In this document: piece by piece, positions 12,054-32,072 of the stretch
How positions within the stretch are numbered: the first letter of the stretch is position 1
Layout of the letters: each line of letters begins with the position of its first letter
Assembly: GCA_963693365.1 (NCBI GenBank)
Contig: CAVNZM010000009.1
Span: 434,001-498,000 of the forward strand
Length of the DNA: 64,000 bases
Source: Amoebidium appalachense
Taxonomy: Eukaryota > Ichthyosporea
Direction of reading: 5' to 3'
The notes under the pieces: generated by a model
Seen by the model: the letters and a program-made list of their open reading frames with translations, nothing else
Told to the model about the DNA's origin: nothing
The model's database searches: none
Made by a program: the position numbers and the translations under genes

Positions 12054-13251
12054 ATGCCTGTGACTGCAGGCCCATAGTCCAATTAAAGCCACCCAGCCGG
12101 TCATGCTCCCGGTGGGCTGGCCAGCTGCTCCTCACTGTCTGACTGTCTTAACTGTGCCTGCACAAGTGTGTGTGTGTGTGTGTGGTGGTGGTGGTGGTGG
12201 TGGCGTGTGTGTATGTGGGTGTGGGTGTGTGGGTTTTTGGGGGGGGGGGGGGGGGGGGGAGAGGGCAAGAGCACTGCAGGCTACTGCCAACCTTATTAGC
12301 CATGCATAACCCCTAAGCCCCCGCCCCCCCCCCCCCCCCCCCCCCCCCCCCCCTTCCCCCCTCTCTTTCCGGACAGGGCAGGGAAGAACCATGCTAATAT
12401 TAGCCGTCGCTCTATTTTATGAACTAATTTTTGTTGTGCCACGGATACGGGAGTGTACACGGGTACCTTGGGCTGTGATGTAATCGGTTATGTGATGAGG
12501 GCTAAGCCAATCATAGTTATGTGATGAGGGCTAAGCCAATCATAGCGTAGGAGCTGCGGGTTGGACGAATTAGATTTCATCATTGCTCATTGCGTTACGT
12601 AAGAGGGATGACGAGGCTCACAACCTGAAAAGCGAAAAACTCAAAATCGTCACAGACCAGTACGTAGAAGTCCAAGCTTGAGCTCTCTCTTGAGGTGAAT
12701 TCGTGAAGTTCATTTTAACTACACCTACTGTCACTTGCCACCATTATACAACCGGTTTTTAGGCCGAAATCACACTGAACAGAAAGTTTGGACACAGAAG
12801 GCACGCAGGGAGTTGAATCAGCAACGGAGCGAGGCAGAACAGAAGGCTACAGCTCATACCACCGCGAGTCAGGCTTATGCATAGTTGATTATTTTGCAGG
12901 CAACGGTACAGCACACGTAGTTCTACCAGCGACAGTATAGGGACTGAGTCATGTTTTAATTGCAGCCGTAGCAAGTGTCATCCCTTTTTGTGCCAAACAA
13001 CTTGGATATACAGCGCCACACCGCTAGACGATACATAGGTGGGGTGTTTGGATGAGGAAAAGATCTCGTTCAGTTGTTTTGAGGGCGGTGCTTGAAGCAC
13101 CCGCACATCCACAGCACACATCCTCACTTAACAAAGCTCAAGGCTAAACGGAATACACGCGGTAGATCTAGGCAGGTAGATACGTGAGCGCATACACACA
13201 CGAACACACAAACACGCAGGAAAACCTGTTTTAGAATCCGGAGGTAGAGAA
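12054..13251. other. intergenic region with a 29-bp direct repeat
   Basis: No gene seen. It holds GT/GGT repeats and poly-G (12165-12259), poly-C (12325-12352), and a 29-bp unit repeated head to tail at 12488-12516 and 12517-12545; each unit carries GCTAAGCCAATCATAG with a CCAAT box. From about 12560 the sequence is ordinary and likely contains the promoter of the downstream gene. Confidence 0.6.
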
Positions 13252-14011
13252 ATGGACACACAGGGCCTCACCACAGGGGAAGAACCCCTTCATCCTACTA
13301 GTAAGAGTGGGAAAGAGAGAGGGATGGAGGAGCTTACAGACGACATGGCACAGCTTAGAGTCACAGATACGCCCAAAGACACAGTAAGGGGCAAAGAGAG
13401 AGAAGATGACGGGGTGGTGTTTGAGTGTGAGGCACTCTTCTTTCGGTGTGACCCAGTGAGTTCGCTGTGGCAGGAAATGGGAGATGGTAGGGTGCTTCTG
13501 GTGAGAGATGGGCCGCTGCACTCCCCCTCGGTGGTGATGTGTGACCAACAGGGAAAGGTGTGTGGTGGATAAAGGGGAGGGGTGCCAATGTCCTTGTTTG
13601 ATGTGTGATGGCAGACTATTGAGTGTTAGGTGTGGGTTTAGTACTTGTAGGTGTACTTGAACGTGCGTGTGTGTGCATGTGTGGATAAAATATAGAGGTA
13701 GGGTGGTGGTGATGGTTGTGGTGGTGGTGGTGGGGTGTGTGTCTGTGTCTGTGTGTGTGTGTGGTGGGGGGGGGGGGGAGGGGGAGGGGAGGGAGGGAGG
13801 GGGAGGAGGGAGGGAGGGAGAGGGGGACGCTTACGTGACAGGGATCCCACCGGCGGCCGGGAGAGGGACGGGGAGGGGGGGGGGGATAAGTATTTATATG
13901 TTGGTGTGCGCATGCAGTACGGTATAGATTGTGTCTTTCGGCATGTGGTTAGTAGATGGCACAGATCTAACTGAAGGCTTGCTGATATATTTTTTCAGTG
14001 AGATATTGTGT

Positions 14012-14058
<47 letters not shown>

Positions 14059-14969
14059 ACGCGCAGGCACATGTATGTGCTTGTGTGTGTGTGCGCGTGT
14101 GTGCGCGCGTATATATGCGTGTCCCGCGTTGAAGTAGGGGGGAGGGGGAGGGGGGGGGGGGGGGGGGGGGGGGGAGGGAGGAACCATAAAGGTGCTCTCG
14201 CTTATTTGGGGGTTTTTTTTTTTTTGGGGGGGGGGGGGGGGGGAGATATATTGACTTCACCCATTCCTGCACTGTTGTGTTCTTGCTGCTTGGTTGTGTT
14301 CTGGTTGCTGCCACATTACTTTCTAAGGTGTTCTGACTGCAATCCTGAACGCACTAGACTGAATGACCTGTGAACACGTGTCAATGGTGCGATGCAAACA
14401 GGAACTAATAAGATATTAGCCACTACTGAAGGGGGCACGTAGAAAGAAAAGCACAAACACCCTTTATGGTCTCTACGAACCACGTATTGTCCCGTACCCT
14501 CCGTTTCCTAGCTGTCTAATATACCCCCCCCCCCCCCCCCCCCCCCCCATCCTCATTATATGGCCACTCCCCCCTCCGTCCCTCCCCCCTCCCCCTCTCT
14601 CCCGCCCTCCCCATAGAAGGTCAATGGGTCCAAGCTCGAGTACTGTGGATGACCCCCCCCCCCCTCCCCCCCCCCCCCCCCTTCTCCCCCCCCCCCCCCC
14701 CCCCCCCCCCAAACAAAAAAAAAAGAAAAAAAAAAGAAGGGTAAAGAACTTTTGCTCATGATGCATCGTCTTTGTGTGTGCTCTTGTTTTTTTTTGTGTT
14801 TTGTGTTGTTCGTCGTCTACTGGTAATTACTGTTTAACACTTTCTTAACCCCCCCCCCCCCCCCCCCCCCCGGCGGGACTCCAGGAACTGACCCGGCACC
14901 CTCTTGGATTGAGTGTCAAACTGCAGCCGTTGACAAAACCAAACCAGTGGTCATGGTCATGTCTAGGCC

Positions 14970-15043
<74 letters not shown>

Positions 15044-15054
15044 ATGCGTGCGTG

Positions 15055-15147
<93 letters not shown>

Positions 15148-15466
15148 GCGTTTGCGTTTGCGTGTATCTGTGTGTGTGTTCGTGTTGTCTGAGTGTGCGT
15201 ACACACTTGGGTGCATGTGTGTGCACCTGCATGCATGGGTTTTTCGGATTGCACAAACCTTCACTCTGATACACACACATGTGTGTGTATGTGTGTGCGC
15301 GCGCGTGCGTGCGTGCGTGCGTGGGTGCGTGCGTGCGTGTGTGCGTGCGTGCGTGCGTGGGCAGGTTTTTTTTTTTTTTTTTTTTTTTTTCTGTTGTTGG
15401 TAGGGTGTGTGTGTGTTGGGGGGGGGGGTTTGAGGGAAGGGGGCACGCGTGCGTGCGTGCCTTGTT

Positions 15467-15508
<42 letters not shown>

Positions 15509-15690
15509 GTGGTGCGTGAGGATGGGGGTGGGGACAGTGTGTGTCTGTCTGTGTGTGTGTGTGTGTGTGTGTAAGTGTGTGTGCCTATGTGTGCCTGTGT
15601 GCCTGTGTGCCTGTGTGCCTGTGTGTCTGTGTGTCTCTTGTCAGTGCATTTGCGTGCACACTCGCCCCTGTAAGGCTGGGGGGGCGGTGT

Positions 15691-15721
<31 letters not shown>

Positions 15722-16354
15722 GGGGGGGGGGGGTAGGGGGGGTAGGAATCGTGGGGTTATTCAGTTCATCAAGATGAAACTTACCCACAACCACATATGG
15801 CAGGTTGTTGCCGTGCAGCTATTGGACGACACCATGGCCAGCGCCTTCACTCTCCACTTTGCTGCCCTCAGCACAGAAATTGTATCAGGTACTGCCTTGC
15901 CCCCCCACCCTCCCCAGCCCTCCCCCGCCCTCCCCACTTGCCTGTATCCCGTTTTGTATGAACAGCGGGGTTGTCTTTGTAGAAAGGAGCCGAGAAGGGG
16001 GGGGGTAAGGGGGGAAATAAAGACAGATGGGGGCACGCAATGTTGGTGGGAAGAGCAACTGGACAATGCCCTTCACCCCCATCTCCAATCAAGCACGCGA
16101 ACATCTGCACGTGCATGCTCCTGTGCACTGCTTGGCACTCAGCCAAGAGAAAGGTGTGGGAGTGGTGGGGGACGTAGTGGCAACTGGGGGGTGGGGGGGG
16201 GGGGGGGGGGGGGGGTGGTGTGGAAGGGGGGGGGGGGGGGGGGGGGGGGGCTCCCCGCCCCTCCCACCCCCACCCCCACCCCCTCTCCCTCCCCTCCCCA
16301 GTTCACTCAGCCAACCATGAAGTACTCTCTGTGTGCCAGCTTTTTTGCTGCTAG
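13252..16354 (+). CDS. RanBP1/Nup50-like Ran-binding (PH-fold) domain protein
   Basis: Exons 13252-13557, 14885-14971, 15804-15888 and 16302-16354 join in phase into 176 residues ending in TAG. After a ~60-residue polar N-terminus, the pattern follows the Ran-binding domain: VVFECEALFFRCD (strand with hydrophobic alternation), LWQEMGDGRVLLVRD (family: WKERGVGDLKLL), VVMCDQQGK, then LSVKLQPLTKPNQWSWS (family: L-P-N...W-W) and VVAVQLLDDTMASAFTLHF (family: LAIRF...A..F). In the family such domains bind Ran-GTP in nuclear transport. The similarity is diverged, so RanBP1, Nup50 and another PH-like protein remain possible. The C-terminus reads SVCQLFCC; the final CC resembles a prenylated tail but may be chance. 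Intron 2 opens directly with (GT)n. Confidence 0.6.
14972..15148. repeat. (GT)n followed by (GCGT)n microsatellite at a splice donor
   Basis: About 70 bp of GT followed by about 100 bp of TGCG repeats begin exactly at the donor of RanBP1-like intron 2. A second TGCG block occurs at 15301-15360, followed by T(22) at 15366-15390. Confidence 0.9.
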
Positions 16355-16557
16355 TTAGGCTATGAATCCCTTGTTTCCATTGGACGGTTCTGACCAATAT
16401 TAAAGGCCCCAGCAGGCAGGCCGAGGGCGGAGACAGGGGCCGGGGCCCCCTCACACTGTCACAGCAGAGCTCCCTGGATACCCTCGAGGGGGAGGGGGAT
16501 GATGGTAGGTGTGCGTGTGCATGTGTGTACGCGAGTGTGTGTGTGCGTGTGCGTGTG

Positions 16558-16654
<97 letters not shown>

Positions 16655-17653
16655 CTGTGTGTGTGTGTGTCTGTGTCTTTGCTTGGTGGATGTGTGTGTG
16701 TGTGTGCCGTGTGTCCCTGTGTGTGTGTATTGGGGGGGGGATGAGGGGGGAGGGGGGGGGGGGGGGAGGAGGGGGGGGGGGGGGAGAGGTGGGGGGGTGA
16801 TGTGGGTGTGTGTGTTTGTGCACCCGTGTGTGTTTGGGTGTGTGTGCGTGTGTGCATGTGCGTTTACGTGTGTGTGTGTGTGTGCTTTTGTGGTGTGTGT
16901 GTGTTAACCTGCTAGTGTGTGTTTGCATGTGTGTGCTTGCGTGAATGTGCGTGTGCATCCTTGTATGGGCAGATGAGAGAATGCTTGGTTCGTTGCATGC
17001 ATGCACCATGGACATAGAGAAGTCAACAAACCGTGGTTCAGTTTGTTGACTTCTCTGAACTTCTTTCGGCTACGTACTACGAGAGTATTTCATAGGTCGA
17101 GATATCTATAGGCCAATAACCTCTAGATACATGGATAGGTGTTTAATACCCACCATACATCTATATAGGTATATGTTGATGATCCCCATATACCTGTATA
17201 GATATATCTTGAATGCCCCTATAAATGCAGTTGCACACACACGTATTTCGACGTACACTAGGATGCAGTGCCACGTGTGATGTCTAACATTGGAGCACAC
17301 ACATACACACACACACACGGGACAAACACGAGTATGCATGTGCGCACACACACAGCCAAAATAAATAGATGCACACACCCATGCACACCTGCGCACAACC
17401 ACAGGCACGTGTAGCATGATGGCAGGTGTTACCCAATCAAAATTAGCCAATTCTTTGCGCGCCATTTTTGGCAGGTGGCTAACCACAAAAGGTTAGTTTT
17501 GTCCTTTTGCTGGCTAACGTTTTTGGCTACAGCGCTGCCTGCATGGCCATTATCTCTGCAAAACAATATAGTAAAGAGTATAAGCTTCAGGAGATATATA
17601 GGTAACAGCCAAAAAAGCGCTTTTGAGGGGTGATAGCATCGCTACAAACTCAG
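16355..17653. other. region between the RanBP1-like and UBE2Q-like genes, with a tentative exon
   Basis: Segment 16420-16504 is bounded by GGCAG and a strong donor (GGTAGGTG) and encodes a coding-like acidic/serine peptide (LTLSQQSSLDTLEGEGDD). Its end phase matches a splice to 17654, so it may be an upstream exon of the UBE2Q-like gene, but no start codon is seen. The rest is (GT)n (16555-16670), G-rich sequence and ordinary sequence after 16900. Confidence 0.3.
17016..17056. repeat. perfect 16-bp-stem hairpin
   Basis: Arm 17016-17031 (AGAGAAGTCAACAAAC) is perfectly complementary to 17041-17056 around a 9-nt loop (CGTGGTTCA). It lies between two convergently read plus-strand genes, outside any exon. 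Function unknown. Confidence 0.8.
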
Positions 17654-24843
<7,190 letters not shown>

Positions 24844-25813
24844 ACCCCCCCCCCCCCCCCCCCTCCCGGCCCCTTTTTGTTCCCCACCCGAAAAAAGCCA
24901 AAACAAAATCCACATAATATGCATGCATTTTCTTATCAGGTTAGGTCTACAAGGTCACGATATACGCAAAGATATTCCGAATCAAGAGCTTCGGGAAGAG
25001 GGACTGGTAGTGCTCCCCCCCCCCCCCCCCCCCCCCCCCCCCTTCTAATTTTGTGGGAAATCTCATAAACATTTTTGTCGGTCGCCATTACACACCGCGG
25101 CATGTGTTTTCTTGGTTTATTGTGTTTTGGGATGTCGATAACGATCACATTGACTGCGAACAATGCTTCCATCATTTACAGTGTATCGATATTTGGGTCG
25201 TACTGCCCTACCGCGGCTTTCAGTGAAAGAAATGCAGTATTATAACCAGCTTATTGTATGCCCCAGCCCCTGAATGATTCCTCTTTCGTGTTGAATTTCT
25301 TCTTTTTTTGCCTACTACGGACTGGGATTACGAAGGTTCAACCCCTCAGGGGGAGTGGGTTTCGGTGGGAAAGAAATTTGAACGCGTCAATTTACATGTA
25401 ACACACTGCAACGTAGGATATGACTGAAAAGCCAGCTAAAGAACCAATTCCCGTCACTTTGTTGTATTTTCTCCCCTCTCGTTTAATGGCAATATTACCC
25501 GACTATGGCTGCAAATATTTCTATTAAATCTGAATCTTGCGTGTAGACTGCGACTCTGCACCCTTCACCTATGTACAGATATTGTAAGGGCTTAGGCAAT
25601 AAATGCCAACTGAGTTTTCCCACGTCACTGTGATAAAACTGGTACGGAAAACGAGTGTCTGTCACGGCGTGCCATCGTGACCGAAAGGGTCTTGTTTTAT
25701 TTTGTGCAGTTAACGCCTGTGAGCTTCTGGGGTGCCACTAGGGGTAATTCACATACTTGGTACTAGTACCCAGTGCTGCTGTCGGTACTGTACATGTACA
25801 CACACACACAGTG

Positions 25814-25860
<47 letters not shown>

Positions 25861-26216
25861 CACATGTACACTCTGGGCAGGTGCCACACACGCACGCGCA
25901 CGCGCACTAGACTAGACGTGGCACACGCGCACCGTCACGGACATGTACACACGCGCACATGTACAGACTGCCAGCACAACTCTGTGCCGTGACAACTGTT
26001 TGACACGCATGTACAAAGGCTGTCCGACCTTCACACTCACATGCACACATCCACTGTATGTATCGCTTTGCCAAGCCGCACTGCCAGCAGCTGGCAGTGC
26101 CCCGCACTCATTCGATACCGTGTAAGACAGTGTGTCAGTGGTCACGGCTGGGCCTAACACGTACTGACGTGTTGCCGCACGTGCGACGTTTTAACATCTA
26201 CTCAGGCGGCCCTTTT

Positions 26217-26259
<43 letters not shown>

Positions 26260-26546
26260 AAAGGAGACACCGCCTCAGTAGGTGGTAGCGGCCGGGCATA
26301 CATATGGCCCCGGCATCACGGTGCTCGCGAGTTCTCAACTTGCCGTGCCGCGGCCGTGACCTGCAGCCACGTGGCGCTGCGGCGACCCACGTGCACCAGT
26401 TTCAGGGGCCGCGCACATGTAGGTGCGCAGTGCAGCGCACGCCACGGTCTCATCATGATCGTGATCAGCCTGTCCGGCACCCCATGGCGGCCTCGGGGGC
26501 ACATAATAGTTACTGATAATTATACCAGGGCCTCCTATCATAACAA
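24844..26546. other. intergenic region without a supported gene
   Basis: It holds poly-C (24845-24862 and 25015-25042), ordinary unique sequence to 25730, (CA)n at 25807-25859, a 37-bp poly-A at 26221-26257 and a GC-rich stretch at 26290-26500 with CACGTG sites. A 70-codon ATG ORF at 26304-26516 has no recognisable domain. Confidence 0.55.
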
Positions 26547-26549
26547 TAA

Positions 26550-27007
26550 GGACCTGTTTGGCAGCCGAAAATAATCGCATTCGTGTCATTTCGCGAAAAG
26601 ACGAATAATCGTGTTCACAAAATTATTTTCTGGTATACGTATTTAGGGGCAATGATGCGATATATAATGGCGTACCACTACTAAACACGCCTGAAGACGC
26701 TTCCAGGTTTGACCGCGACACAAAATCTCGATACGACAAAAGAATGCGAAACATCATCTTACGTACGATTCCATTGGTATCCAATCAACCAATCGCTTAG
26801 AACAGCGAACGGCGATTTGTTTGGCTAAAGTTATATCGTCTTTTCGAAAATATTTTCGTAAAGACGATATACATAGCCTGACTTCGATGTCCAACGCCTC
26901 GAAAGCTGTGGGGTGTTTGGCAGTGCACATTTTTGGAATCGTGTCATCACGCTAAAAGACGAATACGATAAAGACACATCGATATAACTGCGCTGCCAAA
27001 CAGGCCC
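26550..27007. mobile_element. 458-bp MITE-like element, TAA target duplication
   Basis: The left end GGACCTGTTTGGCAGC at 26550 and the right end, complement of GGGCCTGTTTGGCAGC, at 27007 form terminal inverted repeats with one mismatch and are flanked by TAA on both sides (26547-26549, 27008-27010). A 3-bp TWA target site and GGCCTGTTTGG termini are typical of PIF/Harbinger (Tourist-like) MITEs. The interior includes a hairpin around 26832-26871 (ATATCGTCTTTTCGAAAATA...). No transposase ORF. Confidence 0.75.
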
Positions 27008-27010
27008 TAA

Positions 27011-28097
27011 GAGGCCTTGATAATTAGCCACTAGTAGAATCATTGTAGCTACAGAATCGGATCTGAATTAGCAACACCGTAAGATCTGGACGGTAAAGGC
27101 ATCGCCAGCGCTCGCTCTTTCCTCGCCCCATGGGCCAGGCTGGGCGCAGTGTCAATGAATATTGATACTCTTTACACATTGCAACATGCCACGTGGCATG
27201 CAAGTCCGTGTGTCTAAGTGGCACGGCACGACCGGTCACGTGCACGTGCACACTGCACAGCCAGCGGCGCACACGTGTACCGTCACGGTCACAGTACTAG
27301 TACTCACCACACGTGGTCAAAACACGTGGTCCGATGCATCGTTTTTCCCCTAAATTTTGCAAATTTGGTCCTGCTCTCAACACGGGGCGCATGAAGTTCA
27401 CGGAAAATTTCAGCCAGAAGGACAAATCTAAAATTTAAATTATGATATAGCACCTGAGAGGCTGTGAGAGTAGCGCTCGGCGCGCTCGCATGTTACGTAT
27501 TTGCTTTTATTTTTATTTTTGGAAAACCCATACGCTTGTTCTGCGGGGATGTGAGTTTTTTTTTGTCGTCGAAATACAATTTAATGGTGAATGAAGGCTT
27601 ACATACTATCATAACCATTACAAGAGACTGGCCCGGAGAAGACCCCCCCATCTGGAAGGGTTTGGGCTGAAATCTAAACTTCTTTATTTGGAAGTACCGT
27701 TCAAGTGACTCAGACTGACTCTTGAAGTGAGGTATGCGGTCTAATCTCATTGACTTCTTTATTTGGAAGTGCCGTGTAAGTGAGGTATGCGGCCTAACTT
27801 ATCTCATTGGCGCCTGATTGAATTGCTCCACTGTGGCTGGTGTAGTCTGACTAGTGTCACCTCTAACAGGGCCCGGGGGGTTTACGCTAAAGTTTACTCG
27901 AGGCAAAGAGAGACCAGTCTCAGGTATGGGGGGGGGGTTGCTCGGAATATCCCCTCAGCGGTATATCATGATCACGTACATAGCTGTCGGGTCATGATTA
28001 TATATATATATCAGGGTTTACTTTCTCTACGAGACGCCAAAAGACTAAGAAAAAATCAATTAGTTGGGGTTCCCCGTTTTTTTTTTGTTTTTTTGTT

Positions 28098-28147
<50 letters not shown>

Positions 28148-29554
28148 CTCCCCTGGGACACTCGGTATCAGCTGGTCGTGCGTGTGTGTGTGTCTGTGTG
28201 TCTGTCTGTGTGTGTGTGTGTGTGTGTGTGTGCACGGTGTGTGTGCGCGCTAGAATTTTGTAATGATGTGTTTCTAGAGCCAATCAATACATCTAATAAA
28301 CAGGTCGTAGTTTCGCGTGTTTAGTATAAAATCATGGATGTTGTAATTATCAGGTAGGCTATCTTTCTGGGAGTCTGTTGTGAATGTGACGTGTGTGTGT
28401 TGCGGTATTATGTTGTCTATCAAACTACATTTGGCGATACATGACCGTTTAAACTGGTGTGTGTGTGTGTGTTGTTTGGGCATGCAAACGATGCCACCTT
28501 ATAGGGTTTACACACTTTTTATTGCGTGGACCTTATACTTATTAGATCTCCACTGTATAGCACGTGTACAGTAAAAGCGTGGTATGTGATCATGATCAAT
28601 AATACCATCAGCTAGAGAAAGCCCAAATCTACAGGAAGGTAATATTTATTTAGGTGTTACACATATGCGAGTGCCATATTTGGCAATATGGTTAATTAAG
28701 GTAAATACTTGTTAGCATAGCTTTCCTTTAGAATTTTAGACTCATTACAGTGTTCCCTCCCTTTTACGGGGCCTCGGAGTCGAAGATTGTCAATTGCGCA
28801 TACATAGAAGCACCAGATCTCAGTTTGTTGACGTCACTAAAACGACGACTAGGCCGCGGCCCAAAAGGCCCATATTCGCGTTATGGGGTTGTTTCTACAG
28901 TTTCTTTACGCAATGCAGCTTCATAGCAACTTCGAAGGCGGTGCCGTTTCATCATCAATGAAAAGTAACACATAGTGTATACACCGCCTGGCAGCCCGCG
29001 AGATGTCTCCCTATACCCAACAAGCTACCGGTGCGCCGAGCCAATCACGAGGTTGATTGGCACTTCGAAAGTCTATTCGCATTGGTTTGTTGCCAGAACA
29101 TTCCATTACACCAACTTTGGGCTTTCAGAAGTTTATTTTGAGTTTAAAACTATCCCAACCAACAAAATGACTCGAAGACTTCCAACACGGATTATCTAAC
29201 CAAATTATCTGTATGCTGGCTTACTCATGACTATTTCTGTGTCTATAATACAAAAAAATAAAGCTCTCTTTATTAATTATGACCATGCAAAATTTTCACC
29301 GCAAGTCGCAAGAAATGGAATTAATCACAAAGCTCCCCGTAATTTCGCTATCTCCTGTGTTGCACACATTGATCCCCGTGCACGTGCCCCGCCGGTGATC
29401 AACTGGCACAGTGGGCGGCCGCACGTATACGTACACACACTGACCCTCGCTTAGAGTCCACCTAATACTGTTAGTGTTTGCGCCAAGGTTTCGTTTTGGA
29501 CCAGCTTTTTGCTTTATTATCTCGTCTTGGTTTCCGGCGCCACCCATCATCGCC
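27011..29554. other. intergenic region upstream of the zinc-finger gene
   Basis: No supported gene. It includes CACGTG motifs at 27186-27330, an imperfect duplication at 27678-27811 built on ACTTCTTTATTTGGAAGT and AAGTGAGGTATGCGG, poly-G at 28109-28147 flanked by T-rich and GT sequence, and inverted CCAAT boxes at 29040-29060. The ORFs present are short and show no domain. Confidence 0.5.
27186..27330. promoter_or_regulatory. cluster of CACGTG (E/G-box) palindromes
   Basis: CACGTG occurs in GCCACGTGGC (about 27190), twice in TCACGTGCACGTGCAC (about 27238-27250), and in CACACGTGGTC and ACACGTGGTCC (about 27310-27330). The motif is the bHLH/bZIP site; use as an enhancer is inference. Confidence 0.45.
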
Positions 29555-31668
29555 ATGGGGCACTTGCAGTTCTCGTGCCTGTTGTGCTCTACCAAGCCGG
29601 GGCCCCGCTTCAACACCGAGCGCCACATATGGTGGGTCATGGGGTGTACACTTTGTTGTTCAGTCAAGAGAGTCACCCCACTGTGACCACGATGGCACCT
29701 GGAAGGCACACACACCGTGCAAATTTGAAATAGCAACTTGAGCCGCAAGGGTGGCTCGTGATGCTCAATCCCTCAGTGATCCCACCCGTGGGTTAAGGCC
29801 AGCCTAGTGGTTGACTAACCGTAGAGTCCAGGGCGACAGATCCTTTAAGTTATTTGGCCCCGGCGATGACCAAAAAGGTTTTCGGTGGAGAACTTGAACG
29901 TTAACAGTTACTTAGAAACTGTTAACAGCTTAGTATCTGTTAATGTTGGAGTGGGGTCACTAATGAGGTCCTCGGTGAGCCGTTGAGACTCAGTAACTAT
30001 TGAAGCCTTGGCCCGAGAAACTTTCTTCAGACAATTTTGAACGTTTCTGTTTTTCTATTCATCGAATTCAAGCCAACACTCGGGGCCCGGAAGATGCCAC
30101 AAATCGTTGCTGCCATCGCCGACTTACAACTTTGTTGTGGTATACGATATGCGTCACAAGGCCCATCCACCATCATGTCCTGCACATCACTATTACTCAG
30201 TCGGATCGGATACGCAATGATTGCCAACGTGGCACTGGCCGATCATGACAGTGACTGCATTTGGCCAAATATATAGCACTATGTACACTGTGCTGGATAC
30301 TTCAAGTGACTAAAAGTTAACATTTAGGTTTTGGGAATAAAGGCCTGCGTGTGAACCCAATTGCAAGCCGCATTATCATAGTAAAAGTTACGGTACTGAC
30401 GATACTATGAATGCCCCTCAGGACACGACACATACGACCCGAGCTTGGGCCCAAGCACCACGGGATATACTACGAGCCAGGGGAGCACAAAAAGTACGTG
30501 GTGCAGTATGTGGCCGTGCTGAAGAGGAGGTCAACAACAGACCTGGCATGTGCACCTGCACAGGAGGGTGCGAAAGACGGGCGCCAAAGACAAAACTTTA
30601 GGGTGGAAACGGCACCGCTCAGCTACGGCACGCACCATTCCTTGCAGCCGAAGGAAGAAAGACACTGTGCCGGTAAGTGACACAGTCACGTTGCATGTGT
30701 GTGTGTGATTATACGGTTTGTGCATCCGATCCGAGTCGTATGATATCCCTTGAGTGGGAAGCGTGAAGTTCTCTGTGCCGCCCACATAGTACATGACTCT
30801 GCCGCAGCAGCGGCGGTACAGGGCCTGGGCCGTCCGTGACAATGATAAGTTAATAGACTTTTGCTTACACACAGGTCAGCGGCCGCAGACCTATGACGTC
30901 AAGCCGCCACAACTACCCGGTGTTGCACCCAATTTAACCGCACGCCCCAACACATACCCCGTCTACACATCCGGTCACCAGCCCCCAACAAACCCCCGCT
31001 ACTCCCCGCCCCCTCACCCCCCTCGTCGCTACAGCCACGACCTTGCCATGCGCAGGGGCACCCAGTCGACGGTGGAGAGCCTGATAGGGCCTGGCCCTGT
31101 GGCACGCAGACACTCGGCCGAGCCATATTTGGTAAGAAGGCACCCGGAATACGCGAGGAATGATTCGCTGCCGAGCCACATGGAATCGGATCCTGATGTG
31201 CACGTGCACGTGTACCGATATGACAATCGCGTGCCTGTTGGTGTGTCTGTGAGGGAGTGCGAGCCCGACTGTTCAACGCCATGCCTTCAAACCACAAAAC
31301 TCCCCCCGCATCTTTCTACTTCTGCGCCCGAATGCGAAACGCCTAGGCCTAGGCCTTGTGCGGTTTGGTATAACGAGGCTGCCATCAAGGACTCGGAGGA
31401 GAGGCACGAGTCTTCAAGCCGGGGCTACATGCACCATGATGGCTTCCAAGAAGAGGCACACTACATGCCCGTGTATGCACGTGTCAAGACCGAGCACACA
31501 CACAGTCACTGTCTACCTCCCAGCACTCCTCTGCCTGCCTCCCATGTGGATACATACGTCATGCCCGTCGGCAACAGGCAGCCTTGTGGTTACTCTGTGT
31601 GCGGTGCTGGCACGTCGTACGAGACATATGCAGGCAGTAGCAGGCCCGGCCTGGAGCAGTACTACTAA
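29555..31668 (+). CDS. C2H2 zinc-finger protein with proline-rich tail
   Basis: Exons 29555-29631, 30422-30672 and 30875-31668 join in phase into 373 residues ending in TAA. The start has a good context (GCCATGG). Joining exons 1 and 2 creates a single C2H2 finger near the N-terminus: CLLCSTKPGPRFNTERHIW plus TRH, i.e. C-x2-C-x12-H-x4-H, with the intron cutting the finger between the histidines. Then follows a conserved-looking block (HHGIYYEPGEHKKYVVQYVA) and a long disordered tail rich in Pro, His, Ser and Arg (PPTNPRYSPPPHPPRRYS). A role in nucleic-acid binding is inferred from the finger alone; no closer family is recognised. Exons have balanced base composition and no simple repeats, unlike most of the window. 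Confidence 0.75.
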
Positions 31669-32011
31669 CTGGGCTACCGTAAGCTAGGCTAGATAGAGCC
31701 TCTCCTATATATGGTGCTCAGCCTGAACAGTAACTATTGGCACGGCCTCGGTCATGTAACAGTGTTAACACCAGCGGACACTTTTTACTTGAACCTTCAA
31801 TGTGCTTTGTAGTCATGATAGATTCTTAGATGATAGAGAGTCTCAGTAATAGTCAATTAGAGATGATGGCATTCAAGGCGGTAAACTACGGTTACTGGCA
31901 CAGTTCTAAATTACTAAGTTAGACGAGTGAAAGCTAATTGCAACCGTTTGTACTCCCTGAGCCTCAGTGACTGTGCGACGCGTAATTAGCACTTCCAACT
32001 TAGCATATACG

Positions 32012-32072
<61 letters not shown>

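Noticed and set aside
26304-26516. 70-codon ORF in a GC-rich stretch, with an overlapping ORF on the other strand
   Set aside because: Both strands are open only because the stretch is GC-rich; no domain or conserved motif.
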